42,997 nt of DNA from an uncultured Desulfobacterales bacterium (GCA_937998305.1 CALLDL010000030.1:1-42997); one strand, 5' to 3'; positions 24,426 through 33,616 are shown, numbered from the stretch's first letter. The notes: a model not told the origin generated them from the sequence alone. Numbers and translations are program-made.

Positions 24426-25772
24426 TTATCTTCGGGCAACATCAGGGTGGTCGGCCAAAAACCGGTATAGTGTGGCCCGGCCAACACCCAAAATTCTTGC
24501 AGCCTTTGCCTTGTTACCACCGGTTTTTATTAGTGCGGTTTTTACGTTTTCCATATTTAGCTTTCTCGAAGCTCCGCGAGAAGGGCCAAGGATACTCTGA
24601 TTTTTGAGTTCCATTGGAAGATTTTTGGGAAAAATCGTATCACCACTGCAATTCACAATGGCGAACTGTATGGAGTTTTGCAACTCCCGCACATTACCCG
24701 GCCAGTGATACCCCATCATTACGGAAACCGCTTTCTTGGAAATTTTCGGCGGCATATTTTTATGCATCTCTTCTGCTTCCTTTAAAAAATGATCCACAAG
24801 TAGCGGGATGTCGTTTCTCCGCTCACGAAGTGGTGGAAGATGGATAGGAATAACATTGAGCCTGTAAAATAAATCTTTGCGGAATTTTTTTTGCTGAACT
24901 TCCTTTTTGAGATCCTTGTTGGTGGCACTGATCACCCTGACATTCACATGAGCCGTATTTTCTCCCCCGACTTTTTCAAACATACCATCTTGTAAAAAGC
25001 GTAAAAGCTTTACCTGCAAATGTCTCGAAAGTTCAGCGATTTCGTCAAGGAAAATTGTGCCTTTGTCAGCCAGTTCAAAACGTCCTTTTTTGTCCCGAAG
25101 GGCACCTGAAAAGGCACCTTTGACATGACCGAAAAGTTCGCTTTCAATGAGGCTTTCCGGAAGCGCTCCGCAGTTAATCGGAACAAAGGGTGCTCCGCTT
25201 CTGTGACTTTCATTATGAATGGCACTGGCAACCAGTTCCTTTCCGGTACCGGTTTCACCCGATATATGTACCGGATAATCGTAACCGGCAACATCCTGGA
25301 TTTGCCGGAAAACCGTCATCATTTTGCTGTCTTTGGCGATAATGCCTGAAAAGCTGGTCAGTTCATGGGCCTTCATAGAAAGGTTTAAAATTTCGGTAAC
25401 ATCTACTATTGAAGCAAGTACACCGAAGTTCCGACCGTTTTTATCTCTTATATTCGTAACAGACATTTCAACGCGTCGGGATTCACCGGTTTTTGTTACA
25501 ATATTGTTTAAATACTCCCTTTTGTCTTCAAAAGCAGGTTTTTCGCCGGAAAAAGAACATTGTCCTCCGCAAAAAGGCTCTCCAAAAACTTCATGGCAAT
25601 CTTTGCCCAGAACTTCTGTCCTATTGTAACCGGTTATTCTTTCGGCTTCCTTATTGAAATAAAAAATATGACGGTTCAAATCATGGGCGATGATACCGAT
25701 CTTGAGGTTGTCAAGAACGCGCTCCAAATTTTTTTTGTCAGCAAGAATTTTTGATATCATGGCTTCGGACAT
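24426..25772 (-). CDS. PAS-domain sigma-54-dependent transcriptional activator
   Basis: This 448-residue enhancer-binding protein has a PAS sensor (about 12-125), an AAA+ sigma-54 interaction domain (about 142-370) and a Fis-type helix-turn-helix (about 405-445, GNKAKAARILGVGRATLYRF). The ATPase has Walker A GETGTGKE (172-179) and Walker B GTIFLDE (238-244). The sigma-54-contacting loop is GAFSGA (219-224) rather than the canonical GAFTGA. The PAS domain has Cys59, Cys68 and Cys72 (C-x8-C-x3-C), suggesting redox or metal sensing. There is no receiver domain or partner kinase. Its target is unknown; the nearest gene is the cooS remnant, so it may be an orphan of a lost CO-metabolism locus. Confidence 0.93.
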   Translation of the reverse strand: MSEAMISKILADKKNLERVLDNLKIGIIAHDLNRHIFYFNKEAERITGYNRTEVLGKDCHEVFGEPFCGGQCSFSGEKPAFEDKREYLNNIVTKTGESRRVEMSVTNIRDKNGRNFGVLASIVDVTEILNLSMKAHELTSFSGIIAKDSKMMTVFRQIQDVAGYDYPVHISGETGTGKELVASAIHNESHRSGAPFVPINCGALPESLIESELFGHVKGAFSGALRDKKGRFELADKGTIFLDEIAELSRHLQVKLLRFLQDGMFEKVGGENTAHVNVRVISATNKDLKKEVQQKKFRKDLFYRLNVIPIHLPPLRERRNDIPLLVDHFLKEAEEMHKNMPPKISKKAVSVMMGYHWPGNVRELQNSIQFAIVNCSGDTIFPKNLPMELKNQSILGPSRGASRKLNMENVKTALIKTGGNKAKAARILGVGRATLYRFLADHPDVARR

Positions 25773-25805
25773 AATGGGTATATATAAGATATCAGTACTT
25801 TTTTG

Positions 25806-26582
25806 TCAAAGATTATCTATATTCATATCGTCTCTGATCCCAAACCGGGTCAGTACAAAGTCATATTTTACTGGATCATCAGGAATAATTCGTCTAAAAC
25901 CGGTTGTTATCTCAAGGGCGGTGCGCATGTTCGCCTGTTGCTTTGTGGTAAAACCCAACTTCAAACTTATCTTGTGCATGTGAGTATCCAGCGGAATGAT
26001 GAGTTTTGACACAGGCACACCATACCATCCTCCTGGATCGACACGGTCCTTTCGGACCATCCATCTTAAAAAAAGATTCATCCGCTTGCAGGCACTTCCT
26101 TTTTCGGGTAAAGCAATAAGGTGTCCGGGGTTACTGTTCCCGACTGTAAGCGCCGTTGCAAAAAAAATCAGGGCAGGAATGACGGTCCTGTTATCATCAG
26201 ATATCGCACGAACAAAACAGTCGTTTAATGAGCCATATTGGTCGATGACGTTTTTTGCACCCTGAAGTAATGCCGCAAGATGATCTCCATTGGCAAACCT
26301 GTGTTTAAATCCCTTAAAAACTTCACACATGGATGAATGCGTCGATTCCTTAAGAAACAGATAAGGAGAGGGTGTCATCATGTCAAGGACACATGAAACG
26401 CTTTTCAATATTTGTTTCACCCTGCCGTAAGCCAGGGAAGATGCAATCAATCCGACAATCTCCCGGTCTTTAATATCCCTGTATAAATAAAGAAATTCAA
26501 TCGGATCCGGATGAATATATTTTGCTTGATTATATCTTTGATATAAATTTTCCAGTTTGCATTTAATGTTTTTTTGGGGCAT
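25806..26582 (-). CDS. TIGR02757 (DUF2400) family protein
   Basis: This 258-residue protein has family-typical segments: HPDPIEFLYLYRDIKDREIVGLIASSLAYGRV near the N-terminus, KRMNLFLRWMVRKDRVDPGGW, and LIIPLDTHMHKISLKLGFTT. The family is widespread in anaerobes and Bacteroidota, has no established function, and its fold recalls helix-hairpin-helix DNA glycosylases because of the PLDTH-type helix. No membrane segment or signal peptide. It lies 33 bases after the start side of the sigma-54 activator gene, on the same strand, so both may be co-transcribed from a promoter beyond 26582. Confidence 0.88.
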   Translation of the reverse strand: MPQKNIKCKLENLYQRYNQAKYIHPDPIEFLYLYRDIKDREIVGLIASSLAYGRVKQILKSVSCVLDMMTPSPYLFLKESTHSSMCEVFKGFKHRFANGDHLAALLQGAKNVIDQYGSLNDCFVRAISDDNRTVIPALIFFATALTVGNSNPGHLIALPEKGSACKRMNLFLRWMVRKDRVDPGGWYGVPVSKLIIPLDTHMHKISLKLGFTTKQQANMRTALEITTGFRRIIPDDPVKYDFVLTRFGIRDDMNIDNL

Positions 26583-26721
26583 TTTTATTCAGGCTTGTCA
26601 AACACGGGTTTTTTCATATATATATACTCGGGTTGAGTGGTTCAACGTTCAACGTTCCAGGTTGAAAGACTCTAACTGGCTCAAATCAAAAAGATTTCGC
26701 CGCATAGCGGTGATAAGAATG

Positions 26722-26740
26722 TTTCACCCGATGGGTGAAA
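26722..26740. other. Short perfect hairpin in divergent promoter region
   Basis: TTTCACCC and GGGTGAAA form an 8-bp stem with a 3-base loop between the leftward TIGR02757 gene and the rightward TraB-like gene. It could be an operator or a leader hairpin. Nearby tandem GTTCAAC and AACCTTG words are low-complexity repeats. Confidence 0.35.
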
Positions 26741-26848
26741 GAGGCTAATCGGCACATTATATAACAAAGTGAGAGCTGACAAGTAATCACAGCCTTTGAA
26801 CCCTAAACCTTGAACCTTGAACCGATCACTTTATATTATGGAATTCTG

Positions 26849-28012
26849 ATGAAAAACGAAACAAATAACATACATTCCCTCTTTTTTGAAGAAAAAGAAG
26901 TCATACTTGTGGGCACAGCGCACGTTTCCAAAGAGAGTGTTCAACTGGTCAGCGATATCATCGAGACGGAAAAACCGGACACGGTCTGCGTCGAACTGTG
27001 TGAAGCCAGGTATCAGTCTATTCGCCAGAAAGACAAATGGCTGGATACAGACATCATCAAAGTTATCAAAGAGAAAAAATCCTTTTTACTGTTGTCCAAT
27101 CTCCTTCTGGCATCTTTCCAAAAACGGATCGCCGATAAATTTGATATTGTGCCTGGGGCTGAAATGATTAAAGCCATCGATGCCGGTGAAGCCGTCGGTG
27201 CAGATATACATCTAGCCGACAGAAACATTCGCATCACTCTGGCGAAAACCTGGCGTGCCATGGGATTGTGGGGCAAAATCAAGCTGCTGTTTCAACTGCT
27301 TTTGTCCATGGGTGAAATTGGAGACATAAGTGAGGAAGACATTGAAAAAATGAAACAAGAAGATGTACTTGAATCACTCCTTGCCGATGTAGGAAAGTCA
27401 CTTCCTGTTTTAAAGGATATCCTCATCGACGAAAGGGATCAATACCTGACCCATAAAATACGAACAGCGCCGGGGAAAAATATTGTTGCTGTTGTGGGTG
27501 CCGGTCATGTTCCTGGCATTAAAAAATACTGGGAAGCCAAGATCGACGTTGAACGCTTAGATCAGATCCCACCCAAAGGAAAACTATCCGGCATCTTAAA
27601 ATGGATCATTCCTTTAGGTATACTTGTACTCTTTGTACTCGGTTTTTATCATGGCGGAACCCATGCAGGAAAAGATATGATCACATGGTGGGTGATGGCA
27701 AACGGTATTCTTGCAGGTCTTGGCGCGGTCATCGCTCTGGCTCATCCCTTTACAATTCTGTCTTCAATTCTGGCCGCTCCCCTGACCTCTTTAAACCCTA
27801 TGATTGCAGCAGGCTGGGTTTCAGGACTTATAGAGGCCTTTTTACGGAAGCCTAAGGTCAGGGATTTTGAGAATTTGCCCAATGATATCCTCTCCATAAA
27901 AGGTTTCTGGAAAAATAAAATCACACGTATTCTTCTGGTGGTGGTTTTTACAAACCTGGGCAGCTCAATTGGCACCTTTGTTGCCATCCCATTAATGGTA
28001 AAAGTATTGTAA
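26849..28012 (+). CDS. TraB/PrgY-like (GumN-related) membrane protein
   Basis: This 387-residue protein has TraB-family motifs GTAHVSKESV near the N-terminus, VCVELCEARY, and GAGHVPG before the membrane part. Three or more hydrophobic helices occupy the C-terminal third (WIIPLGILVLFVLGF, a long segment around GILAGLGAVIALAHPFTIL, and LLVVVFTNLGSSIGTFVAI). Enterococcal TraB/PrgY reduces peptide pheromone activity, and the fold is related to Tiki/GumN metalloproteases whose GxxH/H motifs bind metal. The role in this organism is unknown. The start at 26849 (GGAAT upstream) is preferred to an in-frame TTG 13 codons earlier that lies in low-complexity DNA. It is followed at 17 bases by purN. Confidence 0.87.
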   Translation: MKNETNNIHSLFFEEKEVILVGTAHVSKESVQLVSDIIETEKPDTVCVELCEARYQSIRQKDKWLDTDIIKVIKEKKSFLLLSNLLLASFQKRIADKFDIVPGAEMIKAIDAGEAVGADIHLADRNIRITLAKTWRAMGLWGKIKLLFQLLLSMGEIGDISEEDIEKMKQEDVLESLLADVGKSLPVLKDILIDERDQYLTHKIRTAPGKNIVAVVGAGHVPGIKKYWEAKIDVERLDQIPPKGKLSGILKWIIPLGILVLFVLGFYHGGTHAGKDMITWWVMANGILAGLGAVIALAHPFTILSSILAAPLTSLNPMIAAGWVSGLIEAFLRKPKVRDFENLPNDILSIKGFWKNKITRILLVVVFTNLGSSIGTFVAIPLMVKVL

Positions 28013-28029
28013 CTATGGAGATGTCTGCA

Positions 28030-28836
28030 ATGAATCAAGATATTCGTATCGGCGCACTGATATCCGGTGGCGGAACAAACCTCCAGGCCATCATGGACAC
28101 CTGTGAATCCGGGCAGATACGCGGCAGCGTTGTATTCATCGGAACGGACAATCCTGGTGCCGCCGGCCTTAAAAAAGGTGAAAGATTTAAAATTCCTTCT
28201 TTTGGCGTTGATTATGGCTCGATTATTCGACGATTTAAAAAATCGCCTGAAAAGGTAAAGCTTCCAGACGATTTTGATTTCAATGAAATCCTTTCAAAAC
28301 AAACCCTCTACACGGTAGATGCCGATAAGGAAAAGATGAAAGCCTTTTTTACCACGCGGGCGATTGCCGAGGCAATGCTCCTTGACAAAATGAAGGATTA
28401 TCCGTTTGACCTTCTGGTACTGGCTGGTTTTATGCGGAATCTGACGCCCTATTTTATCGACAGGGTAAATACGGTTCCCGGCCACCCTAAAATAATGAAT
28501 ATTCACCCCGCACTACTCCCGGCGTTTCCCGGTATTGACGGATATGGAGATACGTTTCGTTATGGATGCAAAATCGGCGGATGTACGGTCCATTTTGTCG
28601 ACTACGGCGAAGATTCGGGTCCCATTATCGGTCAAAGAGCTTATACGATATCAGAAGATGACACCATAGAATCTGTCAGGGAAAAAGGCTTGAAACTGGA
28701 ATGGGCGCTTTATCCGGAATGTGTAAAACTGTTTGCCGAAGGCCGTGTTAAAACTGTCAGGATGTCATATGTTCTTAAAAGCGGAGAAAAAACACACAGG
28801 ACTATAGTGAAGATTTTGCCCTCGCCGAAAGGCTAA
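28030..28836 (+). CDS. purN: Phosphoribosylglycinamide formyltransferase with ~50-residue insertion
   Basis: Third purine-pathway step, transferring formyl from 10-formyl-THF to GAR. The phosphate-binding ISGGGTNLQA is at 11-20. The catalytic triad Asn157, His159 and Asp195 is present in NIHPALLP and VDYGEDSGP with the E. coli spacing (N106, H108, D144). The protein is 268 residues against about 210 normally. The extra 50 residues lie between about 60 and 120, rich in Lys, Asp and Phe, before the TTRAIAEAML helix. The start at 28030 is chosen for GGAG nine bases upstream; ATGs at 28015 and 28021 overlap that site. Probably co-transcribed with the TraB-like gene. Confidence 0.93.
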   Translation: MNQDIRIGALISGGGTNLQAIMDTCESGQIRGSVVFIGTDNPGAAGLKKGERFKIPSFGVDYGSIIRRFKKSPEKVKLPDDFDFNEILSKQTLYTVDADKEKMKAFFTTRAIAEAMLLDKMKDYPFDLLVLAGFMRNLTPYFIDRVNTVPGHPKIMNIHPALLPAFPGIDGYGDTFRYGCKIGGCTVHFVDYGEDSGPIIGQRAYTISEDDTIESVREKGLKLEWALYPECVKLFAEGRVKTVRMSYVLKSGEKTHRTIVKILPSPKG

Positions 28837-29206
28837 CAAATAGTATCTTACTTGAGTTTTGCACCCTTTATTTATAACAACGCCCTCATAGCGCAGTCGG
28901 CCGGGAATTTTTAAAATAAAACATGTCTTTGGCGCCTTAACGTATGACGTAAGAACACAAAGTGACGTCTATATTAAAATATTATGTAAATGTCTGTACG
29001 TTGCATCCTCTTTGCGCCTTGTCCGGATTCATGCTGCTTTTTTAAGTTTAACGATCGAATCTATATTATTTTACCTTAAAAAATTTTCCCAGCCGCCACT
29101 TTTTATCGGCGTTGCTTAAAAATTCAAGTTAAAAAGTGATGCTTTAGCCTTTTGAAATCGATTTGTTGTAAAAAGCTAAACTATTACAAAAAGAAGGGGA
29201 CTATTT
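28837..29206. other. Intergenic region with a dispersed repeat copy
   Basis: No gene is supported. It carries a degenerate repeat (29068-29122) also found at 23468-23520. AAGGGG precedes the CDF gene start at 29207. I see no clear factor-independent terminator after purN. Confidence 0.4.
29068..29122. repeat. Dispersed intergenic repeat, copy B
   Basis: Partner of 23468-23520, sharing the ordered words TTTTAC, TTAAAA, TTTTCC, AGCC and TTTTATCGGCGTTGC. It is about 85 bases upstream of the CDF gene. Confidence 0.45.
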
Positions 29207-30115
29207 ATGTCACATGGTGCTGATTCCGTGAAAAGTATAATTTTTGCTTTATGTGCCAATCTGGCCATCGCTGTTTCAAAACTTATCGCAACGGCTGTTA
29301 CGGGTTCCGGTTCCATGATGGCTGAATCCATTCATTCATTGGCGGACAGCGGCAACCAGCTTCTTTTGCTGCTGGGTATCAAACACGCAAAGCGTCCGCC
29401 TTCACCGGATTACCCTTTGGGTTTCGGCAAGGCGGTTTATTTTTGGTCCTTTATCGTTGCTTTGATATTGTTCAGCATGGGAGGGGTGTTCTCTATTTAC
29501 GAAGGATTCCACAAATGGCGTCACCCTGAACCTCTGACTTATCCCTATGTCGCCATAGGCGTGTTATTGTTTTCCATCATAGCAGAAAGTGTTTCCATGT
29601 GGGGCTGTTTACGGGAGGTAAACAAGGAACGACGGGGAAGAACTTTAAGACAATGGTTTAAAGAAACCCGTCAAAGCGATCTTTTGGTTGTCTTTGGGGA
29701 AGATCTTGCCGCTTTACTCGGTTTAGGCTTCGCATTGATTGCAATTATTCTCACCATTATCACAGGCAATCCAGCATATGATGCCATGGGGAGTATTTCT
29801 ATCGGCGTTTTACTGGTCGTTATTGCGTTTCTCATCGGAATCGAAGTGCAAGCCCTGTTGATCGGCCAGAGTGTGGAACCGGAACAGCGGATTCGAATGC
29901 TCGAGTGTTTACAAAAACAAGAGGAAATCGATCGAGTTTTTAATCTACTGACGTTGCAATTGGGCAAGGATGTGATGGTGGCCGTAAAAGCCAAAATGGT
30001 AAAAATGGATTCTGCTGAGTCTCTTGTAAAGGCCATCAACCGTTGTGAAGTTGCCCTTAAGCAGGCATTCCCTCAGGTGCTGTGGTTGTTTTTTGAACCG
30101 GATTTAGAGGATTAA
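29207..30115 (+). CDS. Cation diffusion facilitator transporter
   Basis: This 302-residue inner-membrane divalent-metal/H+ antiporter has six predicted helices. TM2 carries ESIHSLADSGNQ and TM5 carries GEDLAALLGL, with metal-site acidic/His residues in the pattern of the ZnT9-like CDF branch; the loop HAKRPPSPDYPLGFGK after TM2 is also typical of that group. A short cytoplasmic C-terminal domain follows (about 220-302). The metal is unknown (Zn, Co, Mn or Fe possible). AAGGGG precedes the ATG. Its last four bases overlap the 3' end of the convergent MFS gene. Confidence 0.92.
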   Translation: MSHGADSVKSIIFALCANLAIAVSKLIATAVTGSGSMMAESIHSLADSGNQLLLLLGIKHAKRPPSPDYPLGFGKAVYFWSFIVALILFSMGGVFSIYEGFHKWRHPEPLTYPYVAIGVLLFSIIAESVSMWGCLREVNKERRGRTLRQWFKETRQSDLLVVFGEDLAALLGLGFALIAIILTIITGNPAYDAMGSISIGVLLVVIAFLIGIEVQALLIGQSVEPEQRIRMLECLQKQEEIDRVFNLLTLQLGKDVMVAVKAKMVKMDSAESLVKAINRCEVALKQAFPQVLWLFFEPDLED

Positions 30116-31392
30116 TTTGAGGATCTCGGGATGTAGCCAAACAACAGAAATCCCTGAATGAAAAAACCGATAAGGGTCATGATTGCAGAAGACAGGAAAG
30201 CCATTTGATATGAAAAGACTTCCGATGCGCCATAAGCCATGAGTATATCTGTGATGGGTCCGGCAATGAAGGTTCCGGCGATACCCCAGCTGAGAAAATA
30301 TGTAGCGTTAAATATACTGAAAAGTTTGGCGCGTTTTTTCGGTGGAATCAGAACTGATGCAAATGCATACGAAGATGCAAGAACCACGACTTCAGAACAT
30401 CCTCTCAAAAAATTGCTGACGTAAATAAGCCCCAGATTGCCGGCAATCGCCAGTAAAAAAAGTGATCCCACCGCCAGAGCAGTTCCCAGAAGCAGTGAAT
30501 TCCCATCCCCTATTTTCCTGCCTATCCAACCTGCAACAAGCCCGGTTATAATCATAGCAACCGATTGTGTATTGACAATATAGCTCAGCACCTTGCTGGA
30601 GATCGCAAAACCTGAATCAAGAACCAGGTACTGTGACTGAATAACGGCAATGGAATTTCTGCCGAAATTGATAAAAATCATAGCAATAATAAAAATCGTG
30701 AAAATTTTTCCAGCGGAGGCCGATGCGCCGATTTCCGGAATGGACGCATCCTCAATTTCACGCCGGATACCTCCCTCGGGCACCAACATCATGGGAACAA
30801 CGGAAATAAACATGGCAGCGCCTGCAACAAAAAAGAGCGCACCTTCGTAAAAGCCCCATCCATTATACTTAAGGCCCAATCCATCATACAGCAACCCCCC
30901 GATCCATACACCGGCAATTCGACCGATACCGCCGACACTAGCCAGCCGACCCTGCACTGCATTTCGGTCCTCCTGGCGATAGATATCCGATATTAAAGCG
31001 CTCCATCCCACGTTAGACATCGACCAGAAAATTTCAACAATCGATAGACCTATAATAATCACATATCCTGCCAGGCTTGAATTTTCTGTCAGGGTGTGCC
31101 CATACCACACCAAAACCGTACCGAATCCCGCCAGTATTTCACCGGATATGATCAAGGTCCGCCTGAGTTGAAATTTATCCGAAACCGTGCCCCATACAAA
31201 CGTCTGAAAAATAATATTCATCACCATGGGCAACGTGGCAAACAACGTCGTTTCAGTAACGCTTAAACCCAAAAAATGGCGCAAATAGATGGATAGATAG
31301 CTGTAAAACAATCCGCGCCGGAACATGGCAAGCATCTGAAATGAAGATATCCCGAAAAAAACACGATATGACTTTTGATGTTCCCGATTCAA
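30112..31392 (-). CDS. Major facilitator superfamily transporter
   Basis: This 426-residue membrane protein has about 12 helices in two halves. The loop between helices 2 and 3 (GTVSDKFQLRRTLIISGE) is an MFS motif-A variant, and the halves are joined by a hydrophilic linker (about 208-230, EGGIRREIEDASIPE). No substrate-defining motif is visible. MFS proteins of this type in Desulfobacterota are uncharacterised exporters or sugar/solute carriers. Its promoter lies in the region shared with lnt, next to a short palindrome (31409-31432). Confidence 0.9.
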   Translation of the reverse strand: MNREHQKSYRVFFGISSFQMLAMFRRGLFYSYLSIYLRHFLGLSVTETTLFATLPMVMNIIFQTFVWGTVSDKFQLRRTLIISGEILAGFGTVLVWYGHTLTENSSLAGYVIIIGLSIVEIFWSMSNVGWSALISDIYRQEDRNAVQGRLASVGGIGRIAGVWIGGLLYDGLGLKYNGWGFYEGALFFVAGAAMFISVVPMMLVPEGGIRREIEDASIPEIGASASAGKIFTIFIIAMIFINFGRNSIAVIQSQYLVLDSGFAISSKVLSYIVNTQSVAMIITGLVAGWIGRKIGDGNSLLLGTALAVGSLFLLAIAGNLGLIYVSNFLRGCSEVVVLASSYAFASVLIPPKKRAKLFSIFNATYFLSWGIAGTFIAGPITDILMAYGASEVFSYQMAFLSSAIMTLIGFFIQGFLLFGYIPRSSN

Positions 31393-31408
31393 TTAATATT
31401 CTTCCTTG

Positions 31409-31432
31409 AATAAAATCGTGTTGCGATTTTAT
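31409..31432. repeat. Short palindromic hairpin, copy A
   Basis: AATAAAATCGTGTTGCGATTTTAT has 9-bp arms around a 5-base loop. It is immediately upstream of the MFS gene start. An almost identical hairpin is at 31841-31863. Confidence 0.6.
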
Positions 31433-31840
31433 GAAAACCCCGTCACCTCTGTGCAGCGGGATTGCCGATATGCTACGACAAACTACTGGGTACTTCGGAA
31501 TTTTTATCACAGCACTTTCGACTGAGGTAATGCACTTAAACCTTCTTTATAATGATTGTTAACCATACATTCGGCTTTATCTTTCATTGAATTTAAATTC
31601 GATTATATTATAACGTCAAACGTTCAAAATTATAATGTTTACACTATGCATTTCATTCTTCCTAAAGCAATAATTAGCAGTTCTTTTACGATTGATTTCT
31701 CCGTCCTCTTTTAACATAGAGTATCGTAGAAAGAGAAATCATGGTTGAAGCTTCATGTCGGTTTAAATATTTTTGACTGTGGTTAAGCATACAAGTGAAA
31801 TTTTCCTTGCATGGAGATCGGCGCCAAAGGTATACCCTAA
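31433..31840. other. Intergenic region between divergent MFS and lnt genes
   Basis: AT-rich, with the 12-bp palindrome GAATTTAAATTC at 31589-31600 near the middle and matching hairpins at both edges (31409-31432 and 31841-31863). It must hold both divergent promoters. No gene is supported; an 85-codon frame running leftward over 31253-31510 overlaps the MFS start and has no motif. Confidence 0.45.
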
Positions 31841-31863
31841 ATAAAATCGTGTAACGATTTTAT
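31841..31863. repeat. Short palindromic hairpin, copy B
   Basis: ATAAAATCGTGTAACGATTTTAT matches copy A at 31409-31432 except in the loop. It is followed at once by a second small hairpin (TATCCGC and GCGGATA, 31861-31879), giving two stacked stems just upstream of lnt. Confidence 0.6.
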
Positions 31864-31930
31864 CCGCTTGAGGCGGATAAATGAAACTCTCACAAACAAG
31901 CTTGCGGGATCTTATACGGGAAAATTTATA

Positions 31931-33505
31931 TTGAAAAGAAATAAACTCGACAGACTCAGTTTTTTTTTAGCCGCATCCAGCGGTTTTTTACTGACATTAT
32001 CCTTTCCTAATTTTGACATGTCCTGGCTGGCCTGGTTCGCCTTCATTCCCTTGTTTGTTGCATTAAGAAATCTTTCCCTTAAAAACAGTTTTTATCTTGG
32101 TCTGTTTGCTGGCCTTGTCCACTATTTATCGCTGGTTTACTGGCTGGCACATACCATGTCAGCATATGGTCATCTTCCCTTTTACGTAAGTATACCAATC
32201 CTTTTGCTTTTATCATTCTATCTGGCGCTTTACATCGCGTTATTTTCAATGGCAGTCACCCGCCTGTGCTCAATCCCACTTTCTCTTTTATTTATACCAC
32301 CATTGATATGGGTTTCTTTAGAATATATCCGTTCATTTCTTTTCACTGGTTTCCCGTGGGAACTCATGGGATATACACAGTTCAACATGCTGCATATCAT
32401 ACAAATTTCAGATTTATTCGGTGTATACGGAGTCTCTTTTTGTATTGTCTTAAGTAATGCAGTAGCTTTTCTGATTTATCTTTGCCTGATGGACAAAAAC
32501 TGGCAAGGAAAAAGGGTTCAGACAAAACTGGCTGCCGGAGCGATGGCTGCTTTTGTTGTGATCCTCGGCGCTATATGGTTTTATGGGAAATGGAGAATAA
32601 ATAATATCCATGAACTGGCTGGAATGTCTCCATCGTCTAACGTTACCATTGTTCAGGGTAATATTGACCAGGCAAAAAAATGGGACCCTGCTTTTCAAAA
32701 GTCGTCAACAATGAAATATATTCATCTTTCATCTCTTTCAAAAGACCTTCAACCGGATCTTGTCGTTTGGCCGGAAACGGCAACACCTTTTTACTTTATG
32801 CATGACATCGAACTATCTAAATTGGTCCTCACGGGAATTTATGAGATCGGAACGGACTTTTTAATCGGCAGCCCTGCTTTCACACTGAAAAACAAAAAGA
32901 TTGAGTACTATAACAGCGCCTTTTTGGTCGACGCTGTCGGAAACGTCAACGGCAGGTATGACAAGACCCATCTTGTACCTTTTGGAGAATACGTTCCCAT
33001 GAAAAAATGGCTCCCGTTTGTGAGTAAAATGGTGGAAGGTGTGGGAGATTTTGACACCGGTGAAAAAGGCCAAACCATTAGATGGCAAAAATCCAGTATC
33101 GGAATACTGATCTGTTATGAAATTATTTTTCCGGCCCTTTCCAGGGCCATGGTCCAAAACAATGCATCACTGCTGATCAATATCACCAATGATGCATGGT
33201 ACGGAAGATCCAGCGCACCATATCAGCATTTTTCCATGTCTGTTTTCAGGGCCGTTGAAAACCGGAGATCCATTATCCGAGCTGCAAATACCGGAATCAG
33301 TGGATTTATAGCGCCTTCCGGCAGTGTCATTGAAACCACCCAAATTTTTAAAGATGCCGTGATTACCCAAAAAGTTCCCATACTTCAGGTTGAAACCCTA
33401 TATTCAAGGTTTGGAGATGTGTTTGCAATGGCATGTTTAGGGTTGTCTTTGTTTTTTATTTTCCTTCGGCTACTCAAATTTCGCAAACCACCTTTTAAAT
33501 ATTAA
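31931..33505 (+). CDS. lnt: Apolipoprotein N-acyltransferase
   Basis: Inner-membrane enzyme that N-acylates the lipid-modified Cys of lipoproteins, acting last in their maturation. From the TTG start chosen here it has 524 residues: membrane helices in the first ~220, then the nitrilase-like domain. The catalytic triad is Glu282 (WPETATP), Lys345 (YDKTHLVPFGEYVP) and Cys395 (ILICYEIIFP). The TTG at 31931 has GGGAA at an eight-base spacing; an upstream TTG at 31868 has no site. A 17-codon frame (ATG 31881) with a purine-rich site ends at TGA overlapping this TTG (TTGA), so coupling is possible. The window encodes several lipoproteins that are substrates. Confidence 0.95.
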   Translation: MKRNKLDRLSFFLAASSGFLLTLSFPNFDMSWLAWFAFIPLFVALRNLSLKNSFYLGLFAGLVHYLSLVYWLAHTMSAYGHLPFYVSIPILLLLSFYLALYIALFSMAVTRLCSIPLSLLFIPPLIWVSLEYIRSFLFTGFPWELMGYTQFNMLHIIQISDLFGVYGVSFCIVLSNAVAFLIYLCLMDKNWQGKRVQTKLAAGAMAAFVVILGAIWFYGKWRINNIHELAGMSPSSNVTIVQGNIDQAKKWDPAFQKSSTMKYIHLSSLSKDLQPDLVVWPETATPFYFMHDIELSKLVLTGIYEIGTDFLIGSPAFTLKNKKIEYYNSAFLVDAVGNVNGRYDKTHLVPFGEYVPMKKWLPFVSKMVEGVGDFDTGEKGQTIRWQKSSIGILICYEIIFPALSRAMVQNNASLLINITNDAWYGRSSAPYQHFSMSVFRAVENRRSIIRAANTGISGFIAPSGSVIETTQIFKDAVITQKVPILQVETLYSRFGDVFAMACLGLSLFFIFLRLLKFRKPPFKY

Positions 33506-33616
33506 TTAAAAGGATTGTTGAAACATATAAAAAATCGTATTATAATTACTATTTAAAATCGGATCATTAAATCGTAACCATGATGTTAACAAAACATCTG
33601 CCAAAGGAGGCAACAT

